Origin: Verrucomicrobiota bacterium
Lineage (GTDB): Bacteria > Verrucomicrobiota > Verrucomicrobiia > Opitutales > Opitutaceae
Direction: 5' to 3'
Length of the DNA stretch: 64,000 bases
Assembly (NCBI GenBank): GCA_023399155.1
Contig: JAEWQP010000012.1
Coordinates: 62,001-126,000 of the forward strand
Shown here: positions 47,174 to 55,853 of the stretch, piece by piece
How the letters are laid out: every line of letters begins with the position of its first letter
How positions within the stretch are numbered: the first letter of the stretch is position 1
Translations under genes and position numbers: made by a program
The notes under the pieces: model-generated
What the model saw: only the letters and a program-made list of their open reading frames with translations
Told to the model about the DNA's origin: nothing
Databases searched by the model: none

Positions 47174-47536
47174 ATGTCACCCACACCGCGCCGCACCCTG
47201 CCCACCCCCTTTCTGGCCGGAGCGTTCTTCCTGCTGGTGCAGGTGATCGTCGCCGTGGTGCATGCCTTTTCGGACAACCGCCTCTTTGACTATACCCCTT
47301 ATTCGGGACTGACCGCTTATCGCCTGAACGTATCGGTCGCCGGAGAACCGCTCACCGATCAGGCCGTGCGTGCGCGCTACGGCATCCCGTTTCGCGGCCG
47401 TCTCGAACTCACGCCCGCCGCGATCCAACGCCTCGTGGTGTGGCGCGAAGGTGAGCCCGACGGCGACACCTTTGTCCGGTTGCATGTCTCGCGCAGACGC
47501 GGGCCCGAGCAAATCTGGTTGTGGCCGCAGCAATGA
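47174..47536 (+). CDS. Small membrane-anchored protein of unknown function
   Basis: 120 aa. One hydrophobic segment near the N-terminus (FLAGAFFLLVQVIVAVVHAF) and a soluble C-terminal domain (about residues 38-120). No family is recognised. Its TGA overlaps the ATG of the next gene (ATGA), so the two are translated together and may form a complex in the membrane. Confidence 0.75.
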   Translation: MSPTPRRTLPTPFLAGAFFLLVQVIVAVVHAFSDNRLFDYTPYSGLTAYRLNVSVAGEPLTDQAVRARYGIPFRGRLELTPAAIQRLVVWREGEPDGDTFVRLHVSRRRGPEQIWLWPQQ

Positions 47537-48627
47537 CCTTCCCGCGTCCTGCCGATCTCAATCCCGCGCGCTGCTGGCACGGCGGCATGAGTCCCGAGGT
47601 CCTGCTGGCGGCGAAGCTCGCGTGGGTTCTGTTGCTGGCGAGCGGGTTCCTCATGCACGCCGGCGCGGCCGGCGCTCCCGTGATACCCGGGCTCGATGTG
47701 CTCGCGCCTGGCACGTCATGGATGTTCCGTGCGCTCTTCATCGTCACCGGGCTCGCCCTGCTGACGAACCAGGCGACCCGCATCGCCGCGGTCGTGGCTG
47801 GCGCGTGTGTGCTCATCGCCCCGCTGCAGTCGCTCGCCGCCTGGCGCGCGCACGAATGGATCTGTGGCGCGGTGCTTGTCCTCGCGGGGCTCGAGACGCC
47901 TGGCGAGCGCCCCTGGCTCCTGCGCGCCCAGGCCACCATCGCGCTGCTCGCGGTCGTGCTCGATCGAACCGACGCGATCCACTGGGCCGCGCCCGCGACC
48001 CTGGAGGGTTGGGAAGTCGAGCGCGACGTGCCTTCGTTGATCCGCCTGCTGGAAGACACCCTTCCCGCAGCATGGATGCACGCCGGGGCGACGTGGCTGG
48101 TGCCGCTGAGCGCACTCGCGATCGCATCCGGCTTGTGGGTACCGCGCCTGCGGTCGCGGGCGGCGTGGGCTGCGTGCGTGTGGTTTCTGGCTGGATACCT
48201 CCTCGTGGGGGCGACCGATGCGGGTTTCCATGCGCTCGCCGGGCTCGTGACGCTCCTTGCCTTCCTGGAGTGGCCGCGCCAGTCGATCGCCGCCCACTGG
48301 CCGCGTGCCTGCGGCTGGCCGATGTGGCTGCGGATCGCGCTCGACCACTACGATTTTGATCAAAAGACCGAATGGCCGTTTCCGGAAAACCCGGATGCTG
48401 ACCCGGACGTGTGGATCGATGGACACCTTCTGCCCCGACGCAGTGGGCTGGCCGGCCTCCTTCTCTACTTCCCGCTGTTCCACATGAGCGCGTTCGCTGC
48501 CGCCGTCGTGGTGTTGCTTGTGCTTCCCCAACCGTGGGCCGCGCTGGTCCACGCGTGCCTTGGTCTCGGCCTGCTGGCGTTCTTCGCGCCGACCACATTT
48601 ACCCGCGCGCGCCGCGCGGCGAGGTAG
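47533..48627 (+). CDS. Multi-pass membrane protein of unknown function
   Basis: 364 aa with about 8 hydrophobic segments (for example PEVLLAAKLAWVLLLASGF, ALFIVTGLALLTN, AVVAGACVLIAP, AWAACVWFLAGYLLVGATDAG) and a soluble loop near residues 270-315 (LDHYDFDQKTEWPFPENPDADPDV). It has some feel of HTTM-type proteins, which I cannot confirm. It is coupled to the small membrane protein before it and convergent with the rluA-type gene. Confidence 0.75.
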   Translation: MTFPRPADLNPARCWHGGMSPEVLLAAKLAWVLLLASGFLMHAGAAGAPVIPGLDVLAPGTSWMFRALFIVTGLALLTNQATRIAAVVAGACVLIAPLQSLAAWRAHEWICGAVLVLAGLETPGERPWLLRAQATIALLAVVLDRTDAIHWAAPATLEGWEVERDVPSLIRLLEDTLPAAWMHAGATWLVPLSALAIASGLWVPRLRSRAAWAACVWFLAGYLLVGATDAGFHALAGLVTLLAFLEWPRQSIAAHWPRACGWPMWLRIALDHYDFDQKTEWPFPENPDADPDVWIDGHLLPRRSGLAGLLLYFPLFHMSAFAAAVVVLLVLPQPWAALVHACLGLGLLAFFAPTTFTRARRAAR

Positions 48628-48678
48628 GCCCGCGCGAATCATGCGAGCCCTGGCCGGTGGTCCGTCCGGACGCGGGCC

Positions 48679-49440
48679 CTATTTTCTCAGGAAAGTCTGA
48701 AACTCGGACGGCAGGGGCGACTCGGCCGAGAAGCGCACGACGCCGCCGTCGATCGCGAACTCCAGTTCGACCTGACGGGCGTGCAGGAACAAGCGGTCGG
48801 TCCCGAGGCGGCGCGCGAACTCCCGGTTGCGCCGAAAGTCGCCGTAGGTCTGGTCGCCAAGAATAGGCAGGTGGCGCCGCGCGCATTGCACGCGGAGCTG
48901 ATGGGTGCGGCCGGTGTGCGGCTCGAGTTCCAGGACCGAAAGGGCCGGTGGACCGGGAATCGCCCGCACGCAGGTCATGGTGGTTTCGGCCGGAGCCCCG
49001 CCGCGCGTCGATGCGCGCACGGTCCCGCGCTCGTGCCGGATCTCGATCGCATCGCGCCATTCGGTGCGCCGGTCGCGCGGGTGGCCGAACACGATCGCGA
49101 TATAGCGCTTGCGGACGAGGCGCTTCTCGAAGGCGGCGCGCACCGCTTCCGCCACGGCCTCACGCGTGGCGAGCAGCACCACGCCCGAGGTGGCGGAGTC
49201 GAGCCGATGCAGAAGCCAGGCTCGGCGCGCGATGCCCTCGCCGTCGGTCCACGTGAAACACTGCGCCCGGTCGTCGTAGCCGGTCGTGAGCACGGCGCGC
49301 GGTGCATCCCCCGCCGAGTTGGGGTGCGACAGGACACCCGCCGGCTTTTCCAGCGCCGCAATTCCGCATGGATGTATCCGGATCACACGCACCTCCGGCC
49401 CGAGCGGCGCCGCGGTCCAGTCGAAGCCCGTCGTGCTCAC
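48679..49440 (-). CDS. RluA-family pseudouridine synthase
   Basis: 253 aa from a GTG at 49440 overlapping the stop of the TonB-type gene (GTGA). The catalytic motif is HRLDSATSGVVLLA, preceded by EKPAGVLSHPN and followed by LELEPHTGRTHQLRVQCA and LGDQTYGDFRRN, all typical of RluA enzymes. No S4 domain is present. It isomerises a uridine in rRNA or tRNA; the target site is not readable. It is the last gene of the tolC-maf-tonB-rluA operon. Confidence 0.92.
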   Translation of the reverse strand: MSTTGFDWTAAPLGPEVRVIRIHPCGIAALEKPAGVLSHPNSAGDAPRAVLTTGYDDRAQCFTWTDGEGIARRAWLLHRLDSATSGVVLLATREAVAEAVRAAFEKRLVRKRYIAIVFGHPRDRRTEWRDAIEIRHERGTVRASTRGGAPAETTMTCVRAIPGPPALSVLELEPHTGRTHQLRVQCARRHLPILGDQTYGDFRRNREFARRLGTDRLFLHARQVELEFAIDGGVVRFSAESPLPSEFQTFLRK

Positions 49441-50558
49441 CAGTAGTAGAAGGTGAAGACGATCCGCTCGTCGTCACCCAGCAGCGCGACCATTTCCCTG
49501 TTCCATTCGCCGTATGACTGGCCCTGCTCGACGGCAGTGCGGCAGAGCAGCGTGCCGAGCGCCTTGGAGGTCGTATCCACAGTCTCGAGGTCCCGGATCA
49601 ATCCTTCGCGCGTGATGGTGAACTCCAGCACGACGCGTGTCTGCGCCTCGCTGATGGAGCGTTGCCGCCCCAGAGCGTCCCAGCGCTGCTGGATCGCCTC
49701 CTGCATGCGCTCGAGGTAGTCGCCGAACGGGCCGAAGTTCGCGTTCACCGCGGTGCGGCCCGTCTGGGAAACGCCCGCCGCCTGGCGTTTGACCGGACCC
49801 GGAGCCGCGCGCGGCAGTCGCGGACGCGGAGCTGGCGCGGGACGTTCCGGGCTGGCTACGCTCGGTGCGATCTCCGGCAGCGCCGGGCGCTGCGGCGTGT
49901 CCGCACCCTCGGTCGGCTCGGCTTCCGCGCTGGGATTCGGAGCGGGTTTGGCGACGGAAGACGCGATGCCCTCCGGGTCTTCGCCACGCGACTCGTCAAA
50001 CCCCGACGGCGGATTTTGGGCGGCGGGAGCATCGGAACCTTGTTGGCCGGCCTGCGGTTGTTGCGCGGGAGTGGCAGGCGCGGGCTGGAACGTGATGGCC
50101 GGATCCGGCGACCCGGCGAATGCCTTGTCGAACGGCACATCGTCCAGGCCCTCGCGAGCCGGAGTCTTGTCCGGGCTGAGTTCGTCGGGGACCGTCTCGT
50201 TGGCCGCCTGCTGATTGCGCGCCGAGAACTTGCTCGTCGGGTCGGGCTCGTTCTCCGGTGCGTCCGGATTCGTCTCCACATAGCGTGGCTGCGGCGGCTC
50301 GGGCTGCGGTTCCTCATCCGCGAGCGTGATCTCAAGCTCCTCGCCCAGGCGGTCGGAGGCCGGGTTCACGGGATCGAGCACGACGAGGGAGCGCGGCACC
50401 GCGATAAAGAGGATGAGATGAAACACCAGCGTACCCAGGATGCCGATCGCAAGTGCGCTGCGATCGGAACCTCGGCGCCGGATTTGGATATCCACGGGAC
50501 CCGGCGGCGGGAAGCGCCCCCGCCGTCTGTTCACCGGAACCTTGCGCGTGACTGCCAT
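49437..50558 (-). CDS. TonB-family energy transducer with long Pro/Ala linker
   Basis: 373 aa. A cytosolic start rich in Arg (VNRRRGRFPPPGP), one membrane anchor (ALAIGILGTLVFHLILFIAV, about residues 35-55), a long linker rich in Pro, Ala, Glu and Gln (about 75-255) and a C-terminal domain (about 270-373; YLERMQEAIQQRWDALG, TRVVLEFTITREGLIRDLETVDTTS) like TonB/TolA. It would pass proton-motive energy to outer-membrane receptors or act like TolA. ExbB/ExbD are not here. It lies between maf and rluA on one transcript. Confidence 0.85.
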   Translation of the reverse strand: MAVTRKVPVNRRRGRFPPPGPVDIQIRRRGSDRSALAIGILGTLVFHLILFIAVPRSLVVLDPVNPASDRLGEELEITLADEEPQPEPPQPRYVETNPDAPENEPDPTSKFSARNQQAANETVPDELSPDKTPAREGLDDVPFDKAFAGSPDPAITFQPAPATPAQQPQAGQQGSDAPAAQNPPSGFDESRGEDPEGIASSVAKPAPNPSAEAEPTEGADTPQRPALPEIAPSVASPERPAPAPRPRLPRAAPGPVKRQAAGVSQTGRTAVNANFGPFGDYLERMQEAIQQRWDALGRQRSISEAQTRVVLEFTITREGLIRDLETVDTTSKALGTLLCRTAVEQGQSYGEWNREMVALLGDDERIVFTFYYW

Positions 50559-50562
50559 GGAC

Positions 50563-51159
50563 TCAGGAGGAGCTTGCGAGGATTCTCAGACGCGTCAAAA
50601 CCGCTTCGGTTTCCTCCACCGGCAATCCGATGATGTTGCTCAGCGACCCCTCCCATCGCTCGATGAGCACCTCGCCGTGCTCCTGGATGCCGTAGGCGCC
50701 GGCCTTGTCGAGGGCGTGGGCGATGCTCAGGTAGCGCTCGATGGTGGCCTCATCCAGGCGCCGGAAGTACACCCGGCTCTCCACGCCACCGTCCTCGGAC
50801 AAACCCGCCGAGACGCAGCGCCAGGCCAGCCCCGTGAAGACGGAATGCGCGCGGCCCGACAGCATGCGCAACATGCGTCGCGCATCATCGGGATCGACGG
50901 GCTTGTTGAGCACCGTGCCATCGACGAATACCGTCGTATCCGCCCCGAGCACCAGGGCGTCGGGATGCCGCGCGGCCACGTGGTCGGCCTTGAGCGCGGC
51001 GTTGTGTCGGACAAGATCGCGCGGATCGGCATCCTCGGCTTCGTGCTCCTCGACCGAGGCAACTTCCACCTCGAAGGCGACGCCCAGGGACGCCAGCAAC
51101 TCGCGGCGCCGCGGCGAGGCCGAGGCCAGGATCAAACGGGAGAACGCCGGCGGCTTCAC
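50563..51159 (-). CDS. maf: Maf-type nucleotide pyrophosphatase (septum-formation inhibitor family)
   Basis: 198 aa from a GTG at 51159 that overlaps the tolC-type stop (GTGA). Signature motifs: LILASASPRRRELLASLG, VLGADTTVFVDGTVLNKP, SGRAHSVFTGLA and DKAGAYGIQEHGEVLIERWEGSLSNIIGLPV (the IxGSxxNxxGLP type). Maf proteins hydrolyse non-standard or modified nucleoside triphosphates such as dTTP/UTP analogues. It is 4 bases upstream of the TonB-type gene. Confidence 0.93.
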   Translation of the reverse strand: MKPPAFSRLILASASPRRRELLASLGVAFEVEVASVEEHEAEDADPRDLVRHNAALKADHVAARHPDALVLGADTTVFVDGTVLNKPVDPDDARRMLRMLSGRAHSVFTGLAWRCVSAGLSEDGGVESRVYFRRLDEATIERYLSIAHALDKAGAYGIQEHGEVLIERWEGSLSNIIGLPVEETEAVLTRLRILASSS

Positions 51160-52514
51160 GCTTCAGGGGCGGTGCCGGCGTCGGACCGTGCGGGAGTGGC
51201 CTCGCGGATGCCGGGCTCGCTGGCGGGCGCACGCTCCTGCAGGACCAGGCGCACATCCCCGCGGGCGCGGGCGAATTCGACGCGCGCGACGTTGTAGCTG
51301 TAATGGGAACGCACGAGATTGAAGCTCGAGGAGGCGTAGCGGTTTTCCGCCTCGATCAGCTCGCGGTTGTCTGCGACGCCCTGTTCATAGCGCACGCGCG
51401 CGAGACGCAGCTCCTCGGCCGCGAGCGCGAGGTTCTTCTCCGCCACCTCGATCTGCGCAAGTTGCGACTCCACGTCCTGCAGTGCGATTCTCAGCTCGGT
51501 CGCAATCGCCCGCGCAAGATCCTGGCGCTCGTATTCGGCCTGACGCAGCTCGGACTCGGTGCGCCGCACGTTCGCGCTGATCCGGTTGCCTTCGAAAACA
51601 GGTACGGACATCTGCACTCCGACCGACCAGAACTCGTCCTCCTCTCCGTCGAGCACGCGCTCGCTGCTCACGCCGCCCTGGGCCACCGCATCGACCGTGG
51701 GCGCGCGTTCCCGTGCGTAGGCGCGACGGACAAGCTTGAGTCGATCGACGTCGGAGATCGCGGCCTGGTAGTCCGCGCGTCGTTCGAGCACGTGATCGAG
51801 CGGCATGCCTCGCAGCCCGGGATCGACCTCGCGGCGGACCTCGAACGGATCGAGCCCGAGCTGGAGATCGAGGTCGAGGTTGAGAAGCTGCTTGAGCCGC
51901 AAGGCGCTCGCGACCGTGACGGTCTGCTGCTGCAGGCGCGACTGTTCCGCCGTGAGCAACTCCGCTTCGGCGCGCGTGACGTCGATCTGCGTGGCGACGC
52001 CCGCCCGGACCCGGTTTCGCGACTGCTCGAGCAGCGCGCGGGCCCGCTCGATGTTGGCCTCGATCACAGCCTCGTAGGCGAGATCGCGACGATGATCGAA
52101 GTACACCTCGGCGACTCCAGCGAGCACCTGTTGCACGGCCTGTTCGTAGCGAAATCGCGAGACCTCAACCGACTTCTTCACCGCCTTGAGACTGTCGAAT
52201 GCACGCAGATCGAAGAGCGGCATCGTCCCAAAAAGACCGGCCTCGAAATCGTCCGCCGCCCCTGCCCGACCGGTGTCGCGCCGGAACTGGCTCGCGCGCA
52301 GCGTGATGTCCGGCAGCACAACCGAACGGGCGGCCCGCACTGATTCCTCGCTCTGGGTGATCAACTCCCGCGAGGTCAGCACGCTGAGATTGACGTTTTC
52401 CGCATCGGCAAGCGCCCGCTCCAGCGTGAGGGGAAGCGGAAGCGGCTCGGCGCGCAAACCGGCGGAAACCGCACCAGACAGAAGGAGCGCGAGAATGGCA
52501 TGGCGGAGGGACAT
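51156..52514 (-). CDS. TolC-family outer-membrane efflux protein
   Basis: 452 aa. Signal peptide (about residues 1-22), then two outer-membrane-factor repeats with long coiled-coil helices (SLKAVKKSVEVSRFRYEQAVQQV, ESQLAQIEVAEKNLALAAEEL) and the conserved YEQGVADNRELIEAENRYASSSFN near the second hairpin. It would form the outer-membrane exit duct of an efflux or type I secretion pump; the inner-membrane pump and adaptor are not here. It heads the operon tolC-maf-tonB-rluA. The start at 52514 fits the signal peptide; the long upstream frame is non-coding. Confidence 0.93.
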   Translation of the reverse strand: MSLRHAILALLLSGAVSAGLRAEPLPLPLTLERALADAENVNLSVLTSRELITQSEESVRAARSVVLPDITLRASQFRRDTGRAGAADDFEAGLFGTMPLFDLRAFDSLKAVKKSVEVSRFRYEQAVQQVLAGVAEVYFDHRRDLAYEAVIEANIERARALLEQSRNRVRAGVATQIDVTRAEAELLTAEQSRLQQQTVTVASALRLKQLLNLDLDLQLGLDPFEVRREVDPGLRGMPLDHVLERRADYQAAISDVDRLKLVRRAYARERAPTVDAVAQGGVSSERVLDGEEDEFWSVGVQMSVPVFEGNRISANVRRTESELRQAEYERQDLARAIATELRIALQDVESQLAQIEVAEKNLALAAEELRLARVRYEQGVADNRELIEAENRYASSSFNLVRSHYSYNVARVEFARARGDVRLVLQERAPASEPGIREATPARSDAGTAPEA

Positions 52515-52696
52515 GGCTGCCCTTGGTGGACGACCGACCGGGATTTCGCAAACGCGGAACAGCGCCCGGCGAGGATTGACGTGTTCGGGCGCGTGTCTGG
52601 AGGCGCAATGGCTTGCGGCGGCGCCCGGGGCTCGACACACTTCTCTCAACCGTCTCCCCCTGGCTGCGCACAGGACGCCACCGAGCCCCTCCCTGC

Positions 52697-55117
52697 ATGG
52701 TCCCGTCACCCCTGCCGTCTCCGTCTGACCCCTCGTTTCTTGCCTCCCCCGAGATCCGCGCGCTCCTCGACGCTGTCGGGGAAGCGATCGTGGTATTCGA
52801 CGCCGGCACGGGCGCGCTCGTAAACGCCAACGAGAGAGCCTGCTCACTCTGGGGCCGCACGCGCGACGAGATGCTGGACGCCGGGCTGGAGGCGCTCAGC
52901 AGTCCGGAACACCCCTTCACCGCCGCCGACGCGGTGCGCCTCGCCGAGCGCGTGCGCGCCGAGGGACCGCGCGTCGTCACCTGGCACGCCCGGCGGCGCA
53001 GCGGCGAAACCTTCCAGGTCGAGATGAGGACCGGTCCTATTCCGACCGGCCAACGCCATCTCGTCGTGACCGTGCACGACATCGGAAACCGCGCCGCGAT
53101 CGAAGACCAGCTGCGGGCGTCGGAGAAAACGCTCAAGGGAATCCTGGACAGCATCCACGAGGAAGTCTGCGTGCAGGACAGCGCCGGCCGGTTGCTGGAG
53201 GTCAACCGGGCGGCCGAGCGGCTCTTCGGCCTGCCGCGCGACCAGATCCTCGGTCGCTCCCCGGCGGAGTTTGCGGCACCGGGGCGCAACGATTTCGCGC
53301 GCATGCACGAGGCCGTGCGCGCGACCTTCGCGGGTCATCCGCAGATGTTCGAGTTCTGGTGCCGGCACCCCGACGGCACGGTCTATCCGCGCGAGGTCAG
53401 CGTGACGCCCGGGCTCTATTTCGGCCAGGCTGCCGCGATCGCGGTGCTCCGCGACGTCGCCGAACGCAAGCAGATCGACGCCGAGCGCGAGCGCGCGGCC
53501 CGCGTGTTGCGCGAGAGCGAGGAGCGGTTCCGGCTCCTGCTCGCCCGCGTGCCCGCGGTCGCCGTGCAGGGCTACACGGCGGACGGGACCGTGCGCTACT
53601 GGAACGAGGCGAGCGAGCGGCTTTATGGATACACCGCCGCCGAGGCCCTCGGCCGCAACCTTCTCGACCTGATCATCCCGCCGGCGATGCGCTCGGAGGT
53701 CCGCGAGGCGATCCGCGCGATGGCCGATTCCGGCCGGCCCGTGCCCACGGACGAACTCGACCTGATGCGCAAGGACGGCACCCTCGTATCCGTTCTTTCA
53801 AGTCATTGCGTCGTCCGCACAGGCGGCGCGACGCCAGAGCTGTACTGCCTCGACATCGACCTCACGGAACGCAAGCGCGCCGAACGCGAACGGCTCGATC
53901 TGCAGCAGCGCGTCGCGCGCACGGACAAGCTCGAGAGTCTTGCCGTGCTCGCCGGTGGCGTGGCCCATGACTTCAACAACCTGCTCACCGCCATCCTCGG
54001 CAACCTCGATCTCGCGCGCCTCGAACTCGCACCCGGCTCGTCCGTGCTGACTTCGATCGACAGTGCCCAGGCGGCGGCGCGCGCTGCCGCGGAGCTGGCC
54101 AAGCAGATGCTGGCGTTCTCCGGTCGCAGCCGCATGCAGCTCGCGCGCCTCGATTTCGCGGCCTTCGTGCGCGACCAGCTTTCTGACATGCGGGCCGAGG
54201 TCCCGGTCGGCGTGGACCTCACCCCGCCGGCGTGCAGCGCGCCGATCACGGTCATGGCCGATGCCGACCAGCTGCGCCAGACTGTGCAGAACCTCGTCCG
54301 CAACGCCATCGAGGCCGTGCTCGACGCGCCCTCCCCCCGCGTCGAGATCGCCACCAGCGTGATCGAATGCGACGCCGCGATGCTCGAGGGTAGCCGCACG
54401 GAGCGAAAGCCCGATCCCGGCCTGTTCGCCGCGCTCGACGTGCGCGACAACGGCAGCGGCATGGCCGAGGAGACGCAGCGGCGCATGTTCGAGCCGTTCT
54501 TCACCACGCGTTTCGCCGGTCGGGGACTCGGGCTCGCGGTCGTGATGGGCGTGGTGCGGGCCCATCGCGGCGCCATGCTTGTGGACAGTCGTCTGGGTCA
54601 CGGCACTGCCGTTCGCGTGCTTTTCCCGATGGAACGGACCGAAGCGGGCGCAATCTCCGGACTCCGCCCGCGCGACGTCGCAGCGGGCGCGGCCGCAAAT
54701 GCCGCGCCCTCCGATCCTCGCGCGGCCGGAAGGACTCGACCGCTCGCGTTGCTCGTCGACGACGATCCCTTCGTGCGCCTCGTATTCACGCGCATGGCAC
54801 CGCTCATCGGCCTCGACCTCGTGGCCGCCGAGACCGGCGAGGACGCCCTGCGGATGTTTCAACCCCGCGCGGCGGAGTTTGCCGTGGTCATCCTCGATCT
54901 CACGCTCCCGGGGATGAGCGGCTGGGAGTGCCACGACTTGCTCCACGCAGTGCGGCCGGAGTTGCCCATCGTCATCTCCACGGGGCTGGCCACGGGTGAC
55001 CCAGGACGCGATTTCGCGGGACGCCCGGTGGCTGCGGTGCTGCCCAAGCCATTCACGATCGAGGGGCTGCAGCAAACACTCGCGAAGGTCGGCGTGCCAC
55101 TGCAGACCACCTCCTGA
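52697..55117 (+). CDS. Hybrid sensor histidine kinase: three PAS domains, HDFNN-type HisKA, HATPase, REC
   Basis: About 806 aa, no membrane segment. PAS domains at about residues 14-125, 135-260 and 278-395 (the second with LLEVNRAAERLFGLPRDQILG, the third with WNEASERLYGYTAAEALG), then a HisKA of the VAHDFNNLLTAILGN type, HATPase (NLVRNAIEAVLD, DNGSGMAEETQRRMFEPFFTT, GRGLGLAVV) and a C-terminal receiver (LLVDDDP, VVILDLTLPGMSG, LPKPFT). The HDFNN class usually signals to NtrC-type or receiver-only partners. The ATG at 52697 is taken; an upstream ATG at 52613 would overlap nothing but lacks conserved sequence. It is divergent from the tolC operon. Confidence 0.93.
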   Translation: MVPSPLPSPSDPSFLASPEIRALLDAVGEAIVVFDAGTGALVNANERACSLWGRTRDEMLDAGLEALSSPEHPFTAADAVRLAERVRAEGPRVVTWHARRRSGETFQVEMRTGPIPTGQRHLVVTVHDIGNRAAIEDQLRASEKTLKGILDSIHEEVCVQDSAGRLLEVNRAAERLFGLPRDQILGRSPAEFAAPGRNDFARMHEAVRATFAGHPQMFEFWCRHPDGTVYPREVSVTPGLYFGQAAAIAVLRDVAERKQIDAERERAARVLRESEERFRLLLARVPAVAVQGYTADGTVRYWNEASERLYGYTAAEALGRNLLDLIIPPAMRSEVREAIRAMADSGRPVPTDELDLMRKDGTLVSVLSSHCVVRTGGATPELYCLDIDLTERKRAERERLDLQQRVARTDKLESLAVLAGGVAHDFNNLLTAILGNLDLARLELAPGSSVLTSIDSAQAAARAAAELAKQMLAFSGRSRMQLARLDFAAFVRDQLSDMRAEVPVGVDLTPPACSAPITVMADADQLRQTVQNLVRNAIEAVLDAPSPRVEIATSVIECDAAMLEGSRTERKPDPGLFAALDVRDNGSGMAEETQRRMFEPFFTTRFAGRGLGLAVVMGVVRAHRGAMLVDSRLGHGTAVRVLFPMERTEAGAISGLRPRDVAAGAAANAAPSDPRAAGRTRPLALLVDDDPFVRLVFTRMAPLIGLDLVAAETGEDALRMFQPRAAEFAVVILDLTLPGMSGWECHDLLHAVRPELPIVISTGLATGDPGRDFAGRPVAAVLPKPFTIEGLQQTLAKVGVPLQTTS

Positions 55118-55131
55118 CGGCCCGAGTGCCG

Positions 55132-55737
55132 CTAGCCGCGCCAGGTGAAGGCGTGCGTCAGCGCCACCCCAGCCGCATCGGCCTCATCCGGCGCGAGCGT
55201 GCGCCCATGCCCGAGCAGTCCCATGACCGTGCGCGCCACCTGCTCCTTGCTGGCCCGACCGAATCCGACCACCGCCTGTTTCACACGAAGCGGCGGGTAT
55301 TCAAAGACCTCTTCGCCATGGACCGCGGCTGCTGCGATCGCGGCCCCTCGTGCCGCTCCCAGGATCTGGGCGGTCTGGAAGTTCTGCACAAAAATCGTCT
55401 GCTCCAGCGCGACGTGGCGCACCCGATGCGCAGCCAGCACCTCGCTTACGGCCCGATGAATCGCTGCCAGACACGCCGGCATCTCGGCGGCGCGTGGCGT
55501 GGTGACGGTGCGACTGTGCAGGAGGATCGGCCCACGGCCGGGAACAAACTCCAGCACCGCGAGCCCGGTGCCGCGCAAGCTCGGATCGATCCCGAGCACA
55601 CAGCCCGAGAACGGAACGCGCGTTCCCGGAATTGACGCGTCCCGCCGGCCGCGCGACGCGGCGCCGGCACCCGAGGGGGCCGCCAGCCGGCCCTCGAGCT
55701 TTGCCTTCCATAGGTCACGAACGGAGGAGCGCGCCAT
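55132..55737 (-). CDS. ruvC: Crossover junction endodeoxyribonuclease RuvC
   Basis: 201 aa. The catalytic acidic residues are in LGIDPSLRGTG, VALEQTIFVQN and TLAPDEADAAGVALTHAF, as in RuvC, which cuts Holliday junctions. An N-terminal extension of about 45 residues, basic and Ala/Gly-rich, precedes the first catalytic motif and is absent from the usual RuvC of about 170 aa. The ATG at 55737 is the only reasonable start if the extension is real; a later non-ATG start would restore normal length. No ruvA/ruvB genes are adjacent. Confidence 0.9.
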   Translation of the reverse strand: MARSSVRDLWKAKLEGRLAAPSGAGAASRGRRDASIPGTRVPFSGCVLGIDPSLRGTGLAVLEFVPGRGPILLHSRTVTTPRAAEMPACLAAIHRAVSEVLAAHRVRHVALEQTIFVQNFQTAQILGAARGAAIAAAAVHGEEVFEYPPLRVKQAVVGFGRASKEQVARTVMGLLGHGRTLAPDEADAAGVALTHAFTWRG

Positions 55738-55853
55738 CAACTCCATGAAGCTCGACGCCGCGCAGCGTGTCAGCGGTGAAATGAAAGCCGCCCACCGGTT
55801 CGAAGGCGAACGTGCCATGAAGCTCGTCGCTCCCGCCTGTGTGGGGCCGGGAT

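Noticed and set aside
55798..55811. Palindrome GTTCG-N4-CGAAC upstream of ruvC as a LexA box
   Set aside because: Spacing between GTTC and GAAC is 6 rather than 4, and it differs from the lexA operator; the distance to ruvC is large.
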